DNA of 64,000 bases from Limnephilus marmoratus (Eukaryota > Arthropoda > Insecta > Trichoptera > Limnephilidae): contig OU862919.1 of assembly GCA_917880885.1 (NCBI GenBank), positions 55,031,058 to 55,095,057 on the forward strand, in the 5' to 3' direction. Each line of letters opens with the position of its first letter. The first letter of the stretch is position 1. The notes beneath the pieces are model-generated. The model made no database searches. It saw only the letters and a list, made by a program, of their open reading frames with translations, and had not been told where the DNA came from. The translations under genes were made by a program, and so were the position numbers. This document shows positions 10,412 to 20,100 of the stretch, one piece after another.

Positions 10412-11310
10412 AAGAATATAAATTATTTCAAAAATATTCTGATTACATTGAATTTAAAGATTTAAGAACTTCATGTAAAAAAATGTTTATGACCTGCTAC
10501 CGTAACTATATAAATGAAATTCAAAATTCCATAAAAAATAATGTAAGTTATTTTTGGAAATACTCGAAATCTCTTAAAGAAGATGATTCTGATTTCCCGA
10601 GCATTATGCACCTATATGGCAGCCATAGCAAAAATACTAATGGTATTGTTCACTTATTTGCAAAATATCACCTCACCAGTTTGGATTTATGCCAGGTAGA
10701 AGTACTTTGTCCAACTTAATTATTTATGAAAATTTTATAACCAATGCTTTCAAAGAAAAAAAAACAAGTAGACTCTGTTTATACTGATTTTATTAAAGCC
10801 TTTGACACAGTTTCTCATAAAATTCTCATTTGGAAATTAGAAAAACTTGGTATACGTGGCAATATATTAGCCTGATTTTAAAATGGGTATTCCAGCAAAT
10901 ATGTTGAACTACAACACTATTTTAAATGATTGGAATATGCTCAAATTGTCCCTCAGAAGAATTTTCTCTGATTTGGTATTTCTATATAAAATTCTAAATG
11001 ATTTAGTTGATAGTCCGGTATTGCTAGAATTGATAAGCTTCCGGATTCCACTACGAAATACTAGAAGTCAAGATTTATTTCAGTGTAGAAATTCTGGAAC
11101 TAACTACCATATATATTTCTCAGCCCAGAATACTTATGGAGGGAAATAATTATACCAAGTCAGTGGACATCTTCAATTTATGTTTAAACAAATATAAAAT
11201 ATTGTTACTGAGACAGTTCAGTTATGTACATTGAATGCTTTGTATTTTCTTATTATTCATATGTAATGTAAAAGCCCCGAAAAAGGGCGTTAATCAATAA
11301 ATAAATATAT
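10412..11310 (+). mobile_element. LINE relic (Jockey/CR1-like), 3' part
   Basis: Broken plus-strand frames give YRNYINEIQNSIKNN..FWKYSKS (linker), then after a deletion FGFMPGRSTLSNL (reverse transcriptase), YTDF-KAFDTVSHKIL (motif A), and LISFRIPLRNTRSQDLF (C-terminal region). The end is marked by AAAAAGGGCGTTAATC and an AATA repeat near 11290-11310. Stops and frameshifts occur throughout. It is a dead 5'-truncated copy. Confidence 0.65.
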
Positions 11311-11330
11311 TATATTCCAAAAATATTTGA

Positions 11331-11611
11331 GTCGATAATTACAAATAAAATCACTCCTATTTTCAAAAATGTTCTGATTGAGGCACAACATGGATTTAGA
11401 TCGGCGAAATCTACAACAACTATTGTCTTTACAACAACTACTGTCCTTTACAAATACCATTGTTAAAGCCTTAGAAGACAACATTCAGGTTGATGTGCTC
11501 TACACTGACTTTTCGAAAACCTTTGACAAAGTTAATCACCGTATCCTCATGGCCAAACTTTTAGCTATATGCATTAGAAACCCATTGTTATCATTCTTTC
11601 ACGCTTACTTG
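11331..11611 (+). mobile_element. LINE relic 2, 5' part, cut by the CsRn1-type element
   Basis: Encodes EAQHGFRSAKSTTT and then LYTDFSKTFDKVNHRIL (reverse transcriptase motif A region) up to FFHAYL. The frame is interrupted at 11611 by a complete LTR retrotransposon and resumes at 15714. CTTG at 11608-11611 is repeated at 15710-15713 as the target-site duplication. Confidence 0.75.
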
Positions 11612-11847
11612 TGTAGCAATTGAACGTGCTACGTAAACACAGTTAAAAGAAAGCTCTAGAATCATCGGTTGATAGTTTTTTATGTGCCATTAAAATTTTC
11701 ACAATGTTATCAACATATGGAGTGTGACAGTTTAAAAAAATAATAAACAGTACAATTTGTTTCAGCTTGCTGTTCAAAAGAATTGGAATTTGAATTGCTT
11801 GAATTTGAATTCTTAAGTAAGTACTTCTCACAGCGCAGGTAGCTACA
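11612..11847 (-). repeat. 3' LTR of the CsRn1-type element
   Basis: 236 bp, TGTAGC to GCTACA, nearly identical to 15475-15709. Flanked on the left by CTTG. Confidence 0.95.
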
Positions 11848-11850
11848 GTA

Positions 11851-11860
11851 CTCCCTCCCC
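11851..11860 (-). promoter_or_regulatory. polypurine tract of the CsRn1-type element
   Basis: The minus strand reads GGGGAGGGAG three bases before the 3' LTR. This is the expected place and composition for the plus-strand DNA primer. Confidence 0.75.
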
Positions 11861-11898
11861 AGACAACGCAGACATGGCTGCGGTGGAAAGAGGAATAG

Positions 11899-14800
11899 TC
11901 AGATACCGAGGTGATCGGGAAATCGAACCCGCCTTCCAGAACGAGTGGTTGTGTGTGTCCGATCCTTACTGCCATCGAACAACGAAAGGGTTGGTTGTGA
12001 TGTGGCGGCTGGTGACTCTGATGCGGTTTGCGAGTGTGATGTGAAACTCTCAAGATCTTGAGCAACGTATGCTGGTTTGAGGCGGTCGATGCTCACGGTG
12101 ATTTCCTTCCCTTTTACCAGTATGGTATATGTTCGTTCGTGCCGACGAACGACTTTATGAGGGCCGCTGTAGGGTTGTTGAAGCGGGCTCTTGACTGTGT
12201 CGTCCCTCAGAAAGACGTGAGAAGCTGTGGGAAGATTTTGGAAGACGAAACGATGTCCATAACCATGGCGGGTACCTTCAACTGGTCTCAGCTCGTTGAA
12301 ATGTTTCCGTAGTTCCTTGAGGAAGCTTCCGGTGTCGTCGTTAACATTAGGTCGTGCTGTACATAGAAATTCGCCGGGTAAGCGGAGCGGCTCGCCGTAT
12401 ACTAGCTCGGCTGAGGTTGTCGCGAGGTCATCTCTCCAAGCTGCTCTGATTCCCATGAGTACGGTGGGAAGTGTTTCCGTCCAACGGTTATTCTGATGGC
12501 ACTTGATCGCTGCTTTCAGTTGACGATGAAATCGTTCCACCATGCCATTTGCTGCGGGGTGGTATGCAGTTGTATGGATTTGCGTCGTGCCTGCCAGGAA
12601 ATTCAACTGCCTGAACAGCCTCGACTCAAATTGTCTCCCTTGGTCCGTAGTAATGCGGAGTGGAGTGCCGAATCTTGTTATCCAGCCCTTGTAGAAAGCA
12701 CGCGCCACTGTTTCAGCCTCTTGGTCTGGGATCGGGAATGCCTCTGGCCATCTCGTGAATCTGTCTACGCACGTGAGACAGTATCGGCATCCTTCTGAAG
12801 AAGGCATGACGATTATGTCGATGTGGACGTGCTCGAATCTAGCGGAGGGTCTGGGAAAGGCTCCCAGGGGTGCTGACACGTGCCGTGTAATCTTGCTTCG
12901 TTGGCATTGAAGGCAATTGCGTGCGAGCTTAATAGTCTCAGCTTTAATGGCCGGCCAGACATAACGTTGAGTTATGAGCTTAACCGTGGCCTTAATTCCT
13001 GGGTGAGCCAGCTGATGGACCGCATTGAATGCCGCAGGTCTGAACTTCTTCGTGACGAAGGGTCTGGCTATGGTAGTTGAGACGTCACAGTAGAGATGCG
13101 CGTCAGTACCCGGAATATTAATCTTTTTAAGTTGTAGGCTAGAACTTCCTTGCAAGTGTTGTTCCAGTTCAGGGTCGCACATCTGGTCAGCTGCCAGCGC
13201 TGCGTAGTCCAGAGGAGTATCTATCGTCTCGACCCTGGAGAGAGCATCCGCGACGATGTTGTCTTTTCCGGAGACGTGTCGGATGTCAGTTGTGAACTGG
13301 CTGATATAGTCCAGATGGCGGAATTGCCTTGGTGAGCATTTGTCTGCTTTTTGTTGGAAGGCGAACGTGATAGGCTTATGGTCTGTAAATATGGTGAACG
13401 ACCTGCCTTCCACCATGTGGCGAAAGTATTTCACAGCGAGATAGATGGCTAGTAGTTCTCTGTCGTATGCGCCATATTTCTTTTCAGCTGCCGAAAACTT
13501 CTTCGAAAAGAATGCTAGAGGCTCCCAGTGACCTGCGACGAATTGGTGGAGTGCGGCACCGGCTGTAGTATCAGACGCGTCGCTGACGATAGAGAGTGGG
13601 GCGTCGCACTTCGGGTGAACGAGCAGGGTTGCCTGTGCCAGAGCTTCCTTGCACTTGCTGAAAGCTTCTACTGTTTCGGCAGTCCAAGACACGAGTTGTT
13701 TGCCTTTTTGGTTCCCTTTTAGGAGGTCATTGAGTGGAGCTTGTGTCCTCGCGGCGTTGGGAATGAATCTTCTGTAAAAATTTATTGCTCCCAGGAAACG
13801 GCGGAGATCCTTGATGGAAGCTGGTTGGCTGTAGTTGTTGATGGCCTCCACTTTATCTGGGAGGGGTGAAGTGCCAGCGTCGGACACCAGGTATCCTAGG
13901 AATTTGACCTTAGTCAGGCCAAAATGGCATTTGGCGGTGTTGATGACAACACCATATTCCTGCAGGCGCTGGAATAATATCTTGAGGTGGGCTAGGTGCT
14001 CTTCCTCTGACGTTGTGACAATAAGGATGTCGTCTATGTAGGCGTAACAGAAATCTAAGCCTCTGGTAACCTCGTCCATGAAGCGTTGGAAGGTCTGGGC
14101 TGCGTTGCGGAGGCCGAAAGACATCACCGGAAATTCGAAGAGTCCGAATGGCGTAGTGATTGCTGTTTTCGGAATGTCCTCGGGAGCCACAGGGATTTGA
14201 TTATATGCCCGCACCAGATCAATCGTTGAGAAGATCTTGGTGCCGCTCAGTGCCTGTGCAAAATCTTGGATGTGGCGTACGGGGTATCTGTCCGGAATAG
14301 TTCTGGCGTTCAATCTTCTATAATCGCCACATGGTCTCCACTGGTCGTCCTTCTTGGGTACCATGTGCAAGGGAGATGCCCAAGAGCTCTCGGAAGGTCG
14401 AGCGATTCCGAGACGGACCATGGCCTCGAACTCCTTCTTGGCGCGTTTTAACTTGTCAGGAGCAAGGCGTCGTGGGCGTTCGACTGTTGGAGGTCCTGGC
14501 ATGGTGTTAATATGGTGCAGTGTTGCGTGACGAACTTCCCTCCTGGCGCCGTCAGGGCGAGTGATGTCAGGAAACTGTTGAAGAAGCTTATGATACGGGG
14601 ACGTTCCTGTGACCGTCTTAATGGAAGCGATCTTGTTGTCGCTTCGTTTTCCCGTGATGGTCAAATTCGTCACTTGGTCCAGCAGCCGTTTATTTCGGAC
14701 ATCCACCAGTAGCTCGTACTTGGCGAGAAAGTCTGCCCCGATGATTGGCCTGGAGACGTCTGCAATGACGAAGCTCCAAGTAAAGTCGCGTCGCAATCCC

Positions 14801-15153
14801 AGATCCAGGTTGAGCGTTAGGCTGCCATAAGTAGCGATTGTGCTGCCATTTGCTGCTGCCAGTTCGTATGTCGCTTTAGTGGGGCGTCCCTGGACAAGTC
14901 GTCGTAGGAAAACGCAGAGATCTGCGCCGGTGTCTATAAGAAATTGGGTACGGGTTACCCTGTCGGTAACAAAAAGGCGACTGACTTGGTTGGGGCTGGT
15001 GCTGGTCGCCATCAGTTTGGGCCCCGCGCGTTTTCCTGCTGGAAGTTGCAGGGTTTGGTGCACTTGCTTGCCTTCGTCCCATACTTCCAGTGGTACCAGC
15101 ATGTTCCCTCGGGCTGACGACCTCTGGACCGACTGCGGGAACGATTGCTCCAA
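11899..15153 (-). CDS. pol: CsRn1-type Pol polyprotein
   Basis: Open frame of 1084 residues. The true product probably begins by -1 frameshift at about 15017 (near PKLMATS); the first 45 or so residues before that are a shadow of gag. Domains in order: aspartic protease ([12 protein letters not shown]), reverse transcriptase ([24 protein letters not shown] catalytic box), RNase H ([24 protein letters not shown]), integrase zinc finger (H-x3-H..C-x2-C in [15 protein letters not shown]), and integrase core with D in HIDIIV, D in TTDQGRQF and E in GMVERFHR. No internal stop is present. It copies and inserts the element. Together with near-identical LTRs this copy looks recently active, though it would need Gag supplied from another copy. 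Confidence 0.93.
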   Translation of the reverse strand: MEQSFPQSVQRSSARGNMLVPLEVWDEGKQVHQTLQLPAGKRAGPKLMATSTSPNQVSRLFVTDRVTRTQFLIDTGADLCVFLRRLVQGRPTKATYELAAANGSTIATYGSLTLNLDLGLRRDFTWSFVIADVSRPIIGADFLAKYELLVDVRNKRLLDQVTNLTITGKRSDNKIASIKTVTGTSPYHKLLQQFPDITRPDGARREVRHATLHHINTMPGPPTVERPRRLAPDKLKRAKKEFEAMVRLGIARPSESSWASPLHMVPKKDDQWRPCGDYRRLNARTIPDRYPVRHIQDFAQALSGTKIFSTIDLVRAYNQIPVAPEDIPKTAITTPFGLFEFPVMSFGLRNAAQTFQRFMDEVTRGLDFCYAYIDDILIVTTSEEEHLAHLKILFQRLQEYGVVINTAKCHFGLTKVKFLGYLVSDAGTSPLPDKVEAINNYSQPASIKDLRRFLGAINFYRRFIPNAARTQAPLNDLLKGNQKGKQLVSWTAETVEAFSKCKEALAQATLLVHPKCDAPLSIVSDASDTTAGAALHQFVAGHWEPLAFFSKKFSAAEKKYGAYDRELLAIYLAVKYFRHMVEGRSFTIFTDHKPITFAFQQKADKCSPRQFRHLDYISQFTTDIRHVSGKDNIVADALSRVETIDTPLDYAALAADQMCDPELEQHLQGSSSLQLKKINIPGTDAHLYCDVSTTIARPFVTKKFRPAAFNAVHQLAHPGIKATVKLITQRYVWPAIKAETIKLARNCLQCQRSKITRHVSAPLGAFPRPSARFEHVHIDIIVMPSSEGCRYCLTCVDRFTRWPEAFPIPDQEAETVARAFYKGWITRFGTPLRITTDQGRQFESRLFRQLNFLAGTTQIHTTAYHPAANGMVERFHRQLKAAIKCHQNNRWTETLPTVLMGIRAAWRDDLATTSAELVYGEPLRLPGEFLCTARPNVNDDTGSFLKELRKHFNELRPVEGTRHGYGHRFVFQNLPTASHVFLRDDTVKSPLQQPYSGPHKVVRRHERTYTILVKGKEITVSIDRLKPAYVAQDLESFTSHSQTASESPAATSQPTLSLFDGSKDRTHTTTRSGRRVRFPDHLGI

Positions 15154-15404
15154 CGATGCGGGGTGGCGCTCCTCCTATGCTGGCCAGAGCGTAGTGTCGA
15201 AACTTCGCGCCTCAAAGTAGCGAGCTCTTGTTGGAGAGGCTGCATCAACCGCTCCATCCGTGTTAGTAGTGGCTGATTGATGGGTTTACCCATTTCCTCG
15301 GATGTACCGCTCGTGAGGGACATGATGATGATGATTGGTGCGCGAAATTTATCACCGAAGAGTTTATTTCGTGCGCGACGTGCTCGCGGTAGACGTACTT
15401 GCAC
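15012..15404 (-). CDS. gag: short Gag with CHCC finger, capsid region apparently missing
   Basis: 130 residues. The C-terminal part has [18 protein letters not shown], which is C-x2-H-x9-C-x3-C, the CHCC nucleocapsid motif known from CsRn1-clade elements in place of the usual CCHC knuckle. Before it come a possible short coiled coil ([19 protein letters not shown]) and an Arg/Ser-rich stretch. Gag proteins of this clade normally carry a capsid domain of well over 100 residues between the N-terminus and the finger; no such segment is seen. The start is only 70 nt from the LTR. A deletion inside gag is the likely reason. The last codons overlap pol. Confidence 0.8.
   Translation of the reverse strand: MQVRLPRARRARNKLFGDKFRAPIIIIMSLTSGTSEEMGKPINQPLLTRMERLMQPLQQELATLRREVSTLRSGQHRRSATPHRWSNRSRSRSRGRQPEGTCWYHWKYGTKASKCTKPCNFQQENARGPN
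15015..15021 (-). promoter_or_regulatory. gag-pol -1 frameshift heptamer CCCAAAC
   Basis: In gag register the sequence is C CCA AAC directly before the TGA stop, a standard X XXY YYZ slippery site. A -1 slip enters the long pol frame exactly. Sequence and register seen directly; use inferred. Confidence 0.75.
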
Positions 15405-15459
15405 GCGTCGTGTTCACTGTCGGATTCACAAATGTAAACTTCGTGGTCACTAATGTGAA

Positions 15460-15473
15460 CGTCGGGGTCACCA
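15460..15473 (-). promoter_or_regulatory. primer-binding site, tRNA-Trp type
   Basis: The minus strand reads TGGTGACCCCGACG one base inside the 5' LTR. This matches the CCA-ended 3' end of tRNA-Trp reported as primer for CsRn1 and Kabuki elements (from memory of the family). Confidence 0.75.
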
Positions 15474-15474
15474 A

Positions 15475-15709
15475 TGTAGCAATTGAACGTGCTACGTAAA
15501 CACAGTTAAAAGAAAGCTCTAGAATCATCGGTTGATAGTTTTTTATGTGCCATTAAAATTTTCACAATGTTATCAACATATGGAGTGTGACAGTTTAAAA
15601 AATAATAAACAGTACAATTTGTTTCAGCTTGCTGTTCAAAAGAATTGGAATTTGAATTGCTTGAATTTGAATTCTTAAGTAAGTACTTCTCACAGCGCAG
15701 GTAGCTACA
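15475..15709 (-). repeat. 5' LTR of the CsRn1-type element
   Basis: 235 bp, paired with 11612-11847. It is followed on the right by the CTTG target duplication at 15710-15713. Confidence 0.95.
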
Positions 15710-15713
15710 CTTG

Positions 15714-16862
15714 AGTTATAGAAAACAAAGGGTTAAACTAAATTACTTTGAATCCTTTAACATTGATGTAACGTTCGGCGTTTCGCAAGGAGCCCATTTG
15801 GCCCCGCTTCCTTTTAACCTTTGTATTAACAATATCATTAAAGTTTTTTTCTCACACACGTTTTTGGATTTTTGCCGATGACAATAAGATTCTTAAGATA
15901 ATTAAATCCAATCTTGATTGTTTACTTTTTCATATTGATATTGATTCATTTAATGCAAAATTTACTGCATGGAACTTAATTTTGATAATTGCAAAATTCT
16001 GTCCGTTTATAGAACCAAAAAACCTATTCAGTTTGATAATAAACTAAATAATGTTTATCTTTCTATTGTCACATCTATGAAGGACCTTGGGGTCCCTCTA
16101 GACTGCAAATTTTCTTTCCGTTATCACATTAATAAGTCGTAAACAAATCACTTGACCTACTCGGCTTCATTCATAGAATTACCTCAGACTTTAAACATAT
16201 AAGTACACTTAAAACTCTTTATTGTTCGCTGGTTCGCCCTCACCTTGAATATAGTAGTATCATTTGGTCTTTATTCTATGCTATCCACGTTTGTCACATC
16301 GAATCTGTACAATGTACAACATCGCTTCCTACAAGGAATTGCTTGGAGATTAGGACTTGAATGAGGCGAGTACTCGTATGATGAATTGAACAAACTTAAA
16401 ACATTTCTTCTTTAGAAAAATGTAGAAAGGACTCTGATCTAATTTTCATATTCAAAATTATCAACAGTATTACTGACACACCTGCTTTGTTACAACTCAT
16501 CCAGTTCAACATCCCTTCCCATAGACTCCGAAATAATGAATTGCCGTTCGTCAATCAACATTCTACTAATCATGGATATCATTCTCCTTTAACCAGAATG
16601 CCGAGACTTGTCAACGCAAATCAAAGCATTGAATTTTTTGGTGTAAGCCTAAATGACTTTCGGCAGTCGATACACAATGTGATTTTTTAGAGCCTTTTAA
16701 ATCCATCTTCAAGCTGTACTTTTATATTAAATTTATTTTGTCAATACTCTTCATCTATATGTACTCTCCTTTCATTGTCATCTCTTTTTTTATTGTTATA
16801 TAATGGACTATTAATGGACTATTTGTTATATAATGGACTATTTGTCCGTAAATAAATAAATA
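15714..16862 (+). mobile_element. LINE relic 2, 3' part
   Basis: Resumes the frame cut at 11611. FGVSQGAHLAPLPFNL is the reverse transcriptase motif before the catalytic box, FADDNKILKII carries the catalytic Asp pair, and the C-terminal region follows with several stops and frameshifts. It ends in an AAATA repeat at about 16850-16862, the usual LINE tail. Old, dead copy. Confidence 0.7.
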
Positions 16863-16970
16863 AATAATAGAATATTAAATGCATGTGTTATAATTATATT
16901 GTAGTGTGATCTACTTCCATGAATTATTATAAAACAATGAATTAAGGAAATTATTACAGTTTCTTACATT

Positions 16971-16982
16971 TTTATTTTTATT
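16971..16982 (-). terminator. poly(A) signals of the nrf-6-like gene
   Basis: Two overlapping AATAAA hexamers on the minus strand at 16971-16976 and 16977-16982, about 110-120 nt after the stop codon. No other feature seen between 16863 and 17092. Confidence 0.5.
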
Positions 16983-17092
16983 TAATTGAAGATAAAAAAC
17001 TTAAATATATTCATTGTATCAATACTAATTCTGATCGAGATTAATTATTTTTCACATAATATCATAGTAAAACTCTTCATCCATAAACGCGT

Positions 17093-17175
17093 TTAAAAGT
17101 TTGGATTTTCTTGCGATCGTTTCATTTGTTCTGGATCAAGAACCAAATTTTCCTGAGAAGCCGGCTTCTTCGTAT
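17093..17175 (-). CDS. nrf-6: nrf-6-like exon 13, C-terminal tail and stop
   Basis: A hydrophilic tail ending SQENPNF and TAA at 17093-17095. Acceptor TTTTTAG. Confidence 0.8.
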
Positions 17176-20100
17176 CTAAAAAATAAGATTATTCAATTAT
17201 TTTCTTTTAAAAATATTAATCATACATCGATTTCAATTTTTTTATAATTACTTATCGATATTGGGAGTAATAATATTTTCTGGGTATATTACGTAGGTAA
17301 AGCTATTAAATTCTGGCTTACCTTTACCAAAAATATACTTTTCCAAAACTGTGACGGGAGATTCAAATGCCAAAACCATGAAATAGGACACCACTATTGT
17401 CATCAAGAGATCACCAAAGAAATGATGTACCTGTAAAAAATATTTAGATTTGAATAAAATGTTTTACAGAAATGATGCAAATTTGACTGCCTATTTGTAT
17501 TCTCTAATCTTTTAAAGTGTACGAATTATGTTTGCTTACTAGAGTCTCGTGTGAAAAATATGGAATTGTTTTTGTAGACGATACAAAAAAGTTGATAATT
17601 ATGATATGTATCAAATACATAGAGTAGGAGAGTCGAGCCAAGAACTCCCATAGCCTCAAACTGAGGAACCAATTAACTGGACCTGAAATTGTAATAAAAC
17701 GTTAGATTGGAGAACAAATCAGTAGAACGATCAGGAGCTTTTACATCAGTAAGCAATGTTAACATCAGTAGGAACTGAATTCTTATTATTTATTAAACCA
17801 GTTTATAAGCGGAACATAGAAGGACCCTGTCGAAACAAAATTACACATGATAATATACAATATACTGTAGATTCCTTGGGAAGAATACCAAATTACAAGA
17901 TACGTAAAATTATAATTAAATGGATACCTCCAGAGGAAGAAGGGCTCCGGAGGTAGACCGATATAATATTGGTTTAAGCTTGTTTGGAGCAGATTTGACA
18001 ACTAAAAAAAATAAATTGGGGACCGGAGACGATAAAAAATGTATGCCGCGATATGTTCAGATGATTGAATTATAAGCGTTTTAAGCATTCTTACCTCCGT
18101 ATCCAAGAGCACAAGCGACGATAACCCAAAGAACGGCCAAAGCCCAAGCAGGCCTGCTGAAGGCCAGGTAAGTTGTGTCCTCCAGGTAAGTAAATACGTG
18201 TGTTGATTCTGATAAGGGTTTCATGCCGTAAAGGACAGCTGCCATCACCGCCAAACTTGCTATCCACAAGATACCTACCAATATCTAAAAAGATTTATTG
18301 TATTTTATTGATACATTAGCGGTTTTTTTTAATTATTATTTCATATTGTTAGCCTCACAGTGCTTACCCATGTTGAGGCCCCCGTTTTACAACTAAATGA
18401 GTTTCTCTAAATTTGAAAAATTTATATGAATACAAAATGGATTGCATTGAAATTAAATTAAAGAACTTAAATGAAACATGAGATATAAAATATGGTTGTG
18501 TATAATATATTTTTAATTTAGTACCTAAGACCCTGTTCAGAAGGTGCGAATCGTTACGTGCATATACGCGCGTACGTTTGCGTTCCAAAGGAACGTGGAA
18601 CGCACCCGCTCCATTGCCGGGTACTACGCGCGTATTTTAAACACGTGCGATGCTTGTGGGCGCAATGTATTGGCGCCTAGTACCTCACCTACACGCGTAA
18701 CGATTCGCGGTGAATTCGCCCCGTCTGAACAGGCACTAAGCCGTTACTTACCTTGTTAATCTTGATTTCCTTGAGGTTGAAGATCCGCAGGAAGTATCCA
18801 GCCAACAGTCCTATGAGCCATGGAGAAGCTCTCGTGTGAGTTCCGTAATAGTAGTTTATAGTGCGGTCCATTACACTCGGATCCCTACGTAAATGTTTTT
18901 TTTCCATTATCTTCCACAATTTTAACAATACATGTTATTATCACCAAACAAAGAAATAATGAACTAACGAGTTGTTTGCTGCTGCCCATTCTTTTATGTA
19001 ACTAAGGGTGAACACGGTTATAAGGGCAGCCAATATCCACGTGGCAATCCAGGCCACACCAATCTTAACATGCTTCAAGATTGGAAACAGTAGAAGTGGG
19101 GACAGAATGTACAGTTGCATATCTACAGACAGGTACCACGTTTGAGCTAAACACTGCAATGAAAACAAAAATGAACGTATGGAATATAATAGTATAGAAA
19201 AGGGTAGGGCAAGACTAATAGTAAAGGATAGGGGAAAAGCATTTAAATTGAACATAAAGTAACTGTAAAACGTTGTTGCATTACAGCTTCGTGCAAAAAT
19301 AATCAATTTAGTAAATGTGGATAAAGGTCCATATTTATATCCGGGAATCGTAATGAACATAGTTAACTCTTGATAGACCAAGATGCCAAACATAACCGTG
19401 ACTAAGTGGGTCGGTCGACGATCCCATGCATTTTTTCATGCGTTTTTTCAACTATAGAAATCCCCCCTTTTCTTATTTGTCCATTTATTGAGCAGGGGAT
19501 ATTACCTATATTTGACAAAATATATTTTCCCGCGATCGACGATTTTTTCACATTTTTTTAACGGCGCTTTATGTATTATTCCTTTGCGCAACAATACCTA
19601 AAATACTCAAAATATATTTCATATATTTAAGTAGATATAAGAAGGATAATGATTTTGGGTCTACTTTCGGCCCCTGTTGGCTGCGGGAGAGTTAACGCAA
19701 TAGTTCAGCAATAATATTATGATAGTTAGATATACAGTCGCATAATAAGTCAGTTCCCTTTTTTTACAGCTAGGATGTGAACAAAAACAGTTCAAGAATT
19801 ATTTTTTCCTTTTTTTCATATTTGCTGTTAAGAAAATGATTTAATTTCAGTGTAGAAATGCCCATAATTTCCAATAACTTGCCATGTTTTCAGGGTTGAC
19901 GTAGTTTTGCACGTATAGGATCATGCTCCACCAATAGTCCTTACAGTCATCTATTCCAATGTTGAGCTGTCTCCAAAATGGTCCTCGTCCAAGTTTAGCA
20001 GTAAAGGTCATTTGGAATAACATAACTATGACCATCACTGGAGTAAGTCGCAAGAAGCGATGAAGATACATCACAGGAATATCTCGAAGGGATTCTAAAA

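Larger units (their letters stand above)
11612..15709 (-). mobile_element. complete CsRn1-type Ty3/gypsy LTR retrotransposon
   Basis: LTRs at 11612-11847 and 15475-15709 are identical by eye apart from one base in an A-run. They begin TGTAGC and end GCTACA. CTTG flanks both sides as a 4-bp target duplication. Read on the minus strand, internal order is LTR, primer site TGGTGACCCCGAC, short gag, pol, polypurine tract GGGGAGGGAG, LTR. The tRNA-Trp-type primer site and the CHCC gag finger mark the CsRn1 clade. LTR identity implies recent insertion. Pol is open throughout, but gag appears to lack its capsid part. Confidence 0.93.

Noticed and set aside
11643..12065. 140-residue minus-strand frame
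   Set aside because: Overlaps the end of the CsRn1-type pol in another frame and runs into the LTR. A shadow.
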